The position numbers and the translations under genes were made by a program. Below are positions 13,990 through 17,327 of a stretch of 17,327 nucleotides of DNA, one piece after another. The notes beneath the pieces were generated by a model that searched no databases, was not told where the DNA came from, and saw only the letters and a list, made by a program, of their open reading frames with translations. Location of the stretch: contig JAKBAZ010000011.1 of the NCBI GenBank assembly GCA_021826255.1, forward strand, positions 1-17,327, written 5' to 3'. The DNA is from Actinomycetes bacterium. Lineage in GTDB: Bacteria; Actinomycetota; Acidimicrobiia; Acidimicrobiales; RAAP-2. Position 1 is the stretch's first letter. Every line of letters starts with the position of its first letter.

Positions 13990-14745
13990 GTGGAGGTCCC
14001 CGAGGGAGAACGTCTGCAGAAGGTCCTCGCTCGTGCCGGTTACGGCTCCCGTCGCGCCTGCGAGATTCTGATCGAGGAAGGTCGGGTCACGGTGGACGGC
14101 CGGGTGGCGACCCTCGGAAATCGAGTCGATCCCCAGCGCCAGGTGATCTGTGTCGACGGAGCGATGGCCCCCGTAGCGCCGAACAAGGTGTACTTCCTTC
14201 TCAATAAACCCGCGGGGATTGTCACCACGGCTCACGACCCCCAAGGACGCCCGACAGTCCTTTCGCTCATCGACACGTCGGAACGCATCTTTCCCGTTGG
14301 GCGTCTCGATATGAACACCGAGGGACTCCTCATTCTCACCAACGACGGCCGTCTCGCCCACCTGCTTACCCACCCGTCGTCCGGTGTGGCAAAGGAGTAT
14401 CTCGTGCGCGTGGAGGGTGATCCCTCCCCGGGAGCGCTCCGTCGCTTGCGTGAGGGAGTGGAACTCGAAGACGGTCGCACCAGTCCCGCCCAAGTGTCGC
14501 GAGTGTCTGAGGGACTACTGCGTATCGTGATTCACGAGGGCCGCAACCGCCAGGTTCGCCGAATGTGCCACGCCGTGGGCCACGAGGTGACCCGCCTCGT
14601 GCGCACCCGAATTGGACCGATTCACGACGCCACCTTGCCCCCCGGGGCGTCGCGACAACTCTCACTCGCCGAGGTTCGTCGTCTCATGGAGGTAGTGGGG
14701 CTCTCCGACGAGGTCGCGTCGTCCATGCCATCATGGGTGCCGTGA
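13990..14745 (+). CDS. rluB: 23S rRNA pseudouridine synthase, RluB/RsuA family
   Basis: It converts a uridine in rRNA to pseudouridine; RluB modifies U2605 of 23S rRNA in E. coli. The 251-residue protein starts with an S4 RNA-binding domain (about 5-55, ERLQKVLARAGYGSRRACE). The RsuA/RluB catalytic domain follows, with the nucleophile D107 in GRLDMNTEGLL, LNKPAGIVTT, and HEGRNRQVRRMC near the C-terminus. GTG follows the scpB stop with no gap, and GGAGAG lies about 5 bases before it. scpA-scpB-rluB is a widely conserved order. The exact target position in the rRNA is inferred from family and context only. Confidence 0.93.
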   Translation: MEVPEGERLQKVLARAGYGSRRACEILIEEGRVTVDGRVATLGNRVDPQRQVICVDGAMAPVAPNKVYFLLNKPAGIVTTAHDPQGRPTVLSLIDTSERIFPVGRLDMNTEGLLILTNDGRLAHLLTHPSSGVAKEYLVRVEGDPSPGALRRLREGVELEDGRTSPAQVSRVSEGLLRIVIHEGRNRQVRRMCHAVGHEVTRLVRTRIGPIHDATLPPGASRQLSLAEVRRLMEVVGLSDEVASSMPSWVP

Positions 14746-15101
14746 ATATCCGGGCCATTAGGGGTGCGACCACGGTGGAGCACCACGACGTCGACGAGGT
14801 CTACGACGCGACCCGCGAATTGCTGGCCGAAATGCTCTCTCGCAACGACGTTGACTCGGCTGATTTGATTTCGATTCTCTTCACCACCTCGCCGGATCTG
14901 ACGGCGGCCTTTCCGGCGACGGCGGCGCGCAGCCTCGGCCTGATCGACGTTCCCCTGATGTGCGCCAGTGAGATTGACGTCCCCGGAGCCCTTCCGCGGT
15001 GCATCCGAATCATGATGCACACCTACAGCCCGCTCAGTCGCGCCGAGGTGCGCCACGTCTACCTCCGCGACGCCGTCGCTCTACGCAGTGATCTCGTCTA
15101 G
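14742..15101 (+). CDS. aroH: Chorismate mutase, AroH class (trimeric)
   Basis: It converts chorismate to prephenate, the entry to phenylalanine and tyrosine. The protein of 119 residues opens MNIRAIRGATTVE, as in B. subtilis AroH. Active-site residues of that class can be matched: R7, F57, C74, E77, R89 and Y107, all within one position of the B. subtilis numbering. This is the pseudo-alpha/beta-barrel type, unrelated to the all-helical AroQ mutases. GTG 14742 was chosen because it overlaps the rluB stop as GTGA, like other junctions in this operon; ATG 14733 is possible. It overlaps tyrA by 14 bases, and tyrA uses its product. Confidence 0.93.
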   Translation: MNIRAIRGATTVEHHDVDEVYDATRELLAEMLSRNDVDSADLISILFTTSPDLTAAFPATAARSLGLIDVPLMCASEIDVPGALPRCIRIMMHTYSPLSRAEVRHVYLRDAVALRSDLV

Positions 15102-16152
15102 ACGAGCCCACGTCGTCGGACTCGGGCTCATTGGAGCGTCCGTGGCCCGAGCGCTCTCGCGCGCCGGCTGGACGGTGACCGGTGAGGATCTCGACCCTAC
15201 CGTGCAACGCGACGCCCTCGTTCAGGGAGTGATCACCGACAACACGGCCCACCCCGACACCGAACTCGGCGTGGTCGCCACTCCGGCCGGGGCCGTCGTC
15301 GACGTCGCCCGGCGTCTGCTCGACTCCCTGAGCCCCTCGGCCATCGTGACGGACGTTGCGGGTGTGAAAGAGACCATCGCCCACGAACTCGACCACCATC
15401 GAATGGTCCCGGGGCACCCCATGGCCGGCTCGGAGCGTCGGGGACTCGCCGGCAGCCGTGCCGACATGTTTGAGGGCGCCACCTGGGTACTCACGCCCAC
15501 GAGTTCGACGGACCCCGTGGCCTACACCCGAGTACATCAGGTGATTCGTGAGCTCGGCGCCCACGTGGTGGGCCTCGACGCGGCCGATCACGATCGCCTG
15601 GTCGCACTCGCCAGCCATGTCCCTCACCTCGTCGCGGGCGCCCTGATGAACGAGGCGACCCAGACCGCGCGCGAAGACGCCGTACTCCTCCAGTTGGCGG
15701 CCGGGGGATTCCGCGACATGACGCGCATCGCGGCCGGTGACCCCCTCATGTGGCCCGACGTGCTGCTAGAGAATCGTCGCGCGGTCACCCGCACCCTCGA
15801 CGACCTGATTGAGAGGCTCACCACCCTGCGCCACGTCGTCGCCGATCAAGATCGCACGACCCTCGAGGACTCCTTGCGCAGCGCGTCGGAGGCTCGTCGC
15901 CACCTGCCCGGTCGGGCCATCAACGCCGATCATCTGGCCTACTTACGCGTCGACATCGCCGACCGACCCGGAGCGCTCGCGACCATCACCACCCTCGCCT
16001 CGGACTTGGTCGTCAACATCTTCGACATCGAGATCGCCCACCACGTCGAGGGCTCGAGTGGCACCTTGTTGCTCGCGGTCGACGCCCGGGTCACTGACGG
16101 CTTCGTGGAGGCCCTCCAACTTCGTGGTTTCGTGGTAGGAAGGGACCGCTGA
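15088..16152 (+). CDS. tyrA: Prephenate dehydrogenase with C-terminal ACT domain
   Basis: It oxidises and decarboxylates prephenate to 4-hydroxyphenylpyruvate on the way to tyrosine. The protein has 354 residues. The Rossmann motif GLGLIG is at 11-16, TDVAGVKE at 88-95, HPMAGSE at 110-116 (with the catalytic-type His), SHVPHLVA at 176-183, and GGFRDMTRIAAGDPLMW at 206-222. From about 284 an ACT domain follows (AYLRVDIADRPGALATI), which in this family usually mediates feedback inhibition by tyrosine. The GTG start lies within aroH and lacks a ribosome site. The stop shares one base with the aroA start (TGATG). Arogenate use cannot be excluded from sequence. Confidence 0.94.
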   Translation: MISSRRAHVVGLGLIGASVARALSRAGWTVTGEDLDPTVQRDALVQGVITDNTAHPDTELGVVATPAGAVVDVARRLLDSLSPSAIVTDVAGVKETIAHELDHHRMVPGHPMAGSERRGLAGSRADMFEGATWVLTPTSSTDPVAYTRVHQVIRELGAHVVGLDAADHDRLVALASHVPHLVAGALMNEATQTAREDAVLLQLAAGGFRDMTRIAAGDPLMWPDVLLENRRAVTRTLDDLIERLTTLRHVVADQDRTTLEDSLRSASEARRHLPGRAINADHLAYLRVDIADRPGALATITTLASDLVVNIFDIEIAHHVEGSSGTLLLAVDARVTDGFVEALQLRGFVVGRDR

Positions 16153-17327
16153 TGAGGACGGTCTCGCCCACGTCTCGGCTTCGGGGTCGAGTCAGAGTTC
16201 CGGGGGACAAGAGCGCGAGCCACCGAGCGATTCTTATTTCGGCCTTGGCCGACGGGGAGTCCGCCCTCGAGGGGCTCTCGCGGGGCGACGACGTCGCCTG
16301 CACCGCCGATATCGTGGAGCACCTGGGCGCCACCGTGACGTGGAGTGGGGAACGCCTGTACGTCACCGGTCCCCCAGGGGGACTGTCGCCGAGCGACGCG
16401 CCGTTGTGGTGCGGCAACTCCGGGACCACCATGAGGCTCGTGAGCGGTCTGCTCGCCGCAGTTCCCGGTACTCACCACCTCGCCGGAGACCCGTCGTTGT
16501 CCTCTCGTCCAATGGACCGAGTCGCAGAGCCCCTCGAACGGATGGGCGCCTCAGTGAGCGGAACGGGCGAGCGGGTCTTCGCCCCACTCACCATCGAGGG
16601 GCGACGACCCCTCAGGGCGATTCACTACGAGGTGCCCGTTCCCTCGGCCCAAGTGAAGTCCGCTCTCATCTTCGCCGGTTTGGGAGGTGACGGAACCACC
16701 GTGATCACCGAGGCGACCCGTACCCGTCCCACGACCGAGAAGATGTTGCTCGAGGCCGGAGTCGACGTGGTCGTCGACGAGTCCGGTACGGGCCGAGTCG
16801 TACGGGTGCGGCCCTCTCGCCCGCAGCCCCACACCTGGCGGGTACCGGCGGACCCCTCGCAGGCCGCATTCTTCGTAGTTCTTGGAGCCCTGCACAACGA
16901 CGCCGAAATTGTCGTCGAGGCCATCGACGACGCTCCCGAGCGGGTGGGGTTTCTCACCGTTCTCTCGCGCATGGGGGCCCGACTCGAACTCACTCCCGCG
17001 AACGGTGGTCTCGAGGTTCTGGTGCGCTCCGGTGAACTCGTGGCCACCGACATCCACTCCTCGGAGATTCCCTCCGTTGACGAGGTACCGATTCTCGCCG
17101 TCGCCGCCGCGGCGGCGACGGGTCGTAGCCACTTTCGAGCCATGGCCGAACTTCGTCTCAAGGAGTCGGACCGCTTCGCGGGTTCGCTTCGCCTAGCTCA
17201 ACTACTCGGATGCGAGGTGGGGTCGACGGGTGACGATTTCTGGATCGAGGGAGTAGGAAGCGCCCAACGTTTCTCACACCTCTCTATCGACGCCGGTCTC
17301 GACCACCGTATGGTGATGTCGAGTGCG
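16152..17327 (+). CDS. aroA: EPSP synthase (3-phosphoshikimate 1-carboxyvinyltransferase), cut by window end
   Basis: It joins phosphoshikimate and PEP to give EPSP, the sixth step of the shikimate pathway. 392 residues are present with no stop; about 30-40 are missing at the C-terminus. Conserved blocks are VPGDKSASHRA (17-27), CGNSGTTMRL (87-96), SSRPMDRV (117-124), VPSAQVKSALI (163-172), PADPSQAAFF (232-241), the catalytic-type IPSVDEVPILA (306-316), ELRLKESDR (333-341) and DHRMVMS (384-390). GNSGTT in place of GNAGTA suggests a non-E. coli type enzyme, nearer the Bacillus-like class. GGAAGGGA before the ATG is a good ribosome site. It ends the visible aromatic cluster aroH-tyrA-aroA. Confidence 0.96.
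   Translation, partial: MRTVSPTSRLRGRVRVPGDKSASHRAILISALADGESALEGLSRGDDVACTADIVEHLGATVTWSGERLYVTGPPGGLSPSDAPLWCGNSGTTMRLVSGLLAAVPGTHHLAGDPSLSSRPMDRVAEPLERMGASVSGTGERVFAPLTIEGRRPLRAIHYEVPVPSAQVKSALIFAGLGGDGTTVITEATRTRPTTEKMLLEAGVDVVVDESGTGRVVRVRPSRPQPHTWRVPADPSQAAFFVVLGALHNDAEIVVEAIDDAPERVGFLTVLSRMGARLELTPANGGLEVLVRSGELVATDIHSSEIPSVDEVPILAVAAAAATGRSHFRAMAELRLKESDRFAGSLRLAQLLGCEVGSTGDDFWIEGVGSAQRFSHLSIDAGLDHRMVMSSA

Overview
The window looks like a chromosomal segment of a GC-rich actinobacterium, most likely of the class Acidimicrobiia or a near relative. The basis is the gene order (nadK-recN-pyrG-Nudix-xerD, then scpA-scpB-rluB followed by aromatic amino acid genes), frequent GTG starts, -10 boxes 5-7 bases before start codons (leaderless transcription), and a degenerate Ig-like/IPT-like surface protein of a kind I associate with that class. 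The placement is inference; no rRNA or tRNA gene is present to confirm it.

Left end (1-1366): a decayed, accessory, less GC-rich stretch. It opens with a broken cell-surface protein whose first 127 bases recur exactly at 504-630. It continues into remnants of three unrelated insertion sequences: IS21-like istA, an IS256-like C-terminus on the opposite strand, and an IS110-like C-terminus. The exact 127-base repeat starting at base 1 looks like an assembly-graph overlap, so this end may be a contig end in a collapsed repeat.

Transition (1432-5402): a small DUF5684-type membrane protein, a GNAT acetyltransferase, and on the minus strand a translationally coupled pair of paralogous polytopic membrane proteins of about 450 residues. 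The pair shares several unusual motifs and two loop cysteines. It is the least understood part of the window and resembles GT-C type glycosyltransferases only in general layout.

Core operon 1 (5474-11632, +): nadK, recN, pyrG, a Nudix ADP-ribose pyrophosphatase, xerD and an M50 site-2 protease family gene, almost all overlapping or within 6 bases. It meets trpS tail to tail, with both stop codons inside one CTAG.

Core operon 2 (12645-17327 and beyond, +): scpA and scpB (condensin partners), rluB (23S rRNA pseudouridine synthase), AroH-type chorismate mutase, prephenate dehydrogenase with an ACT domain, and EPSP synthase cut by the window end. It starts from a compact divergent promoter region shared with trpS, where each start codon lies 6-7 bases from a -10-like hexamer. 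The operon ties chromosome organisation and ribosome modification to aromatic amino acid synthesis. I see no CRISPR array, tRNA, rRNA or intact mobile element.
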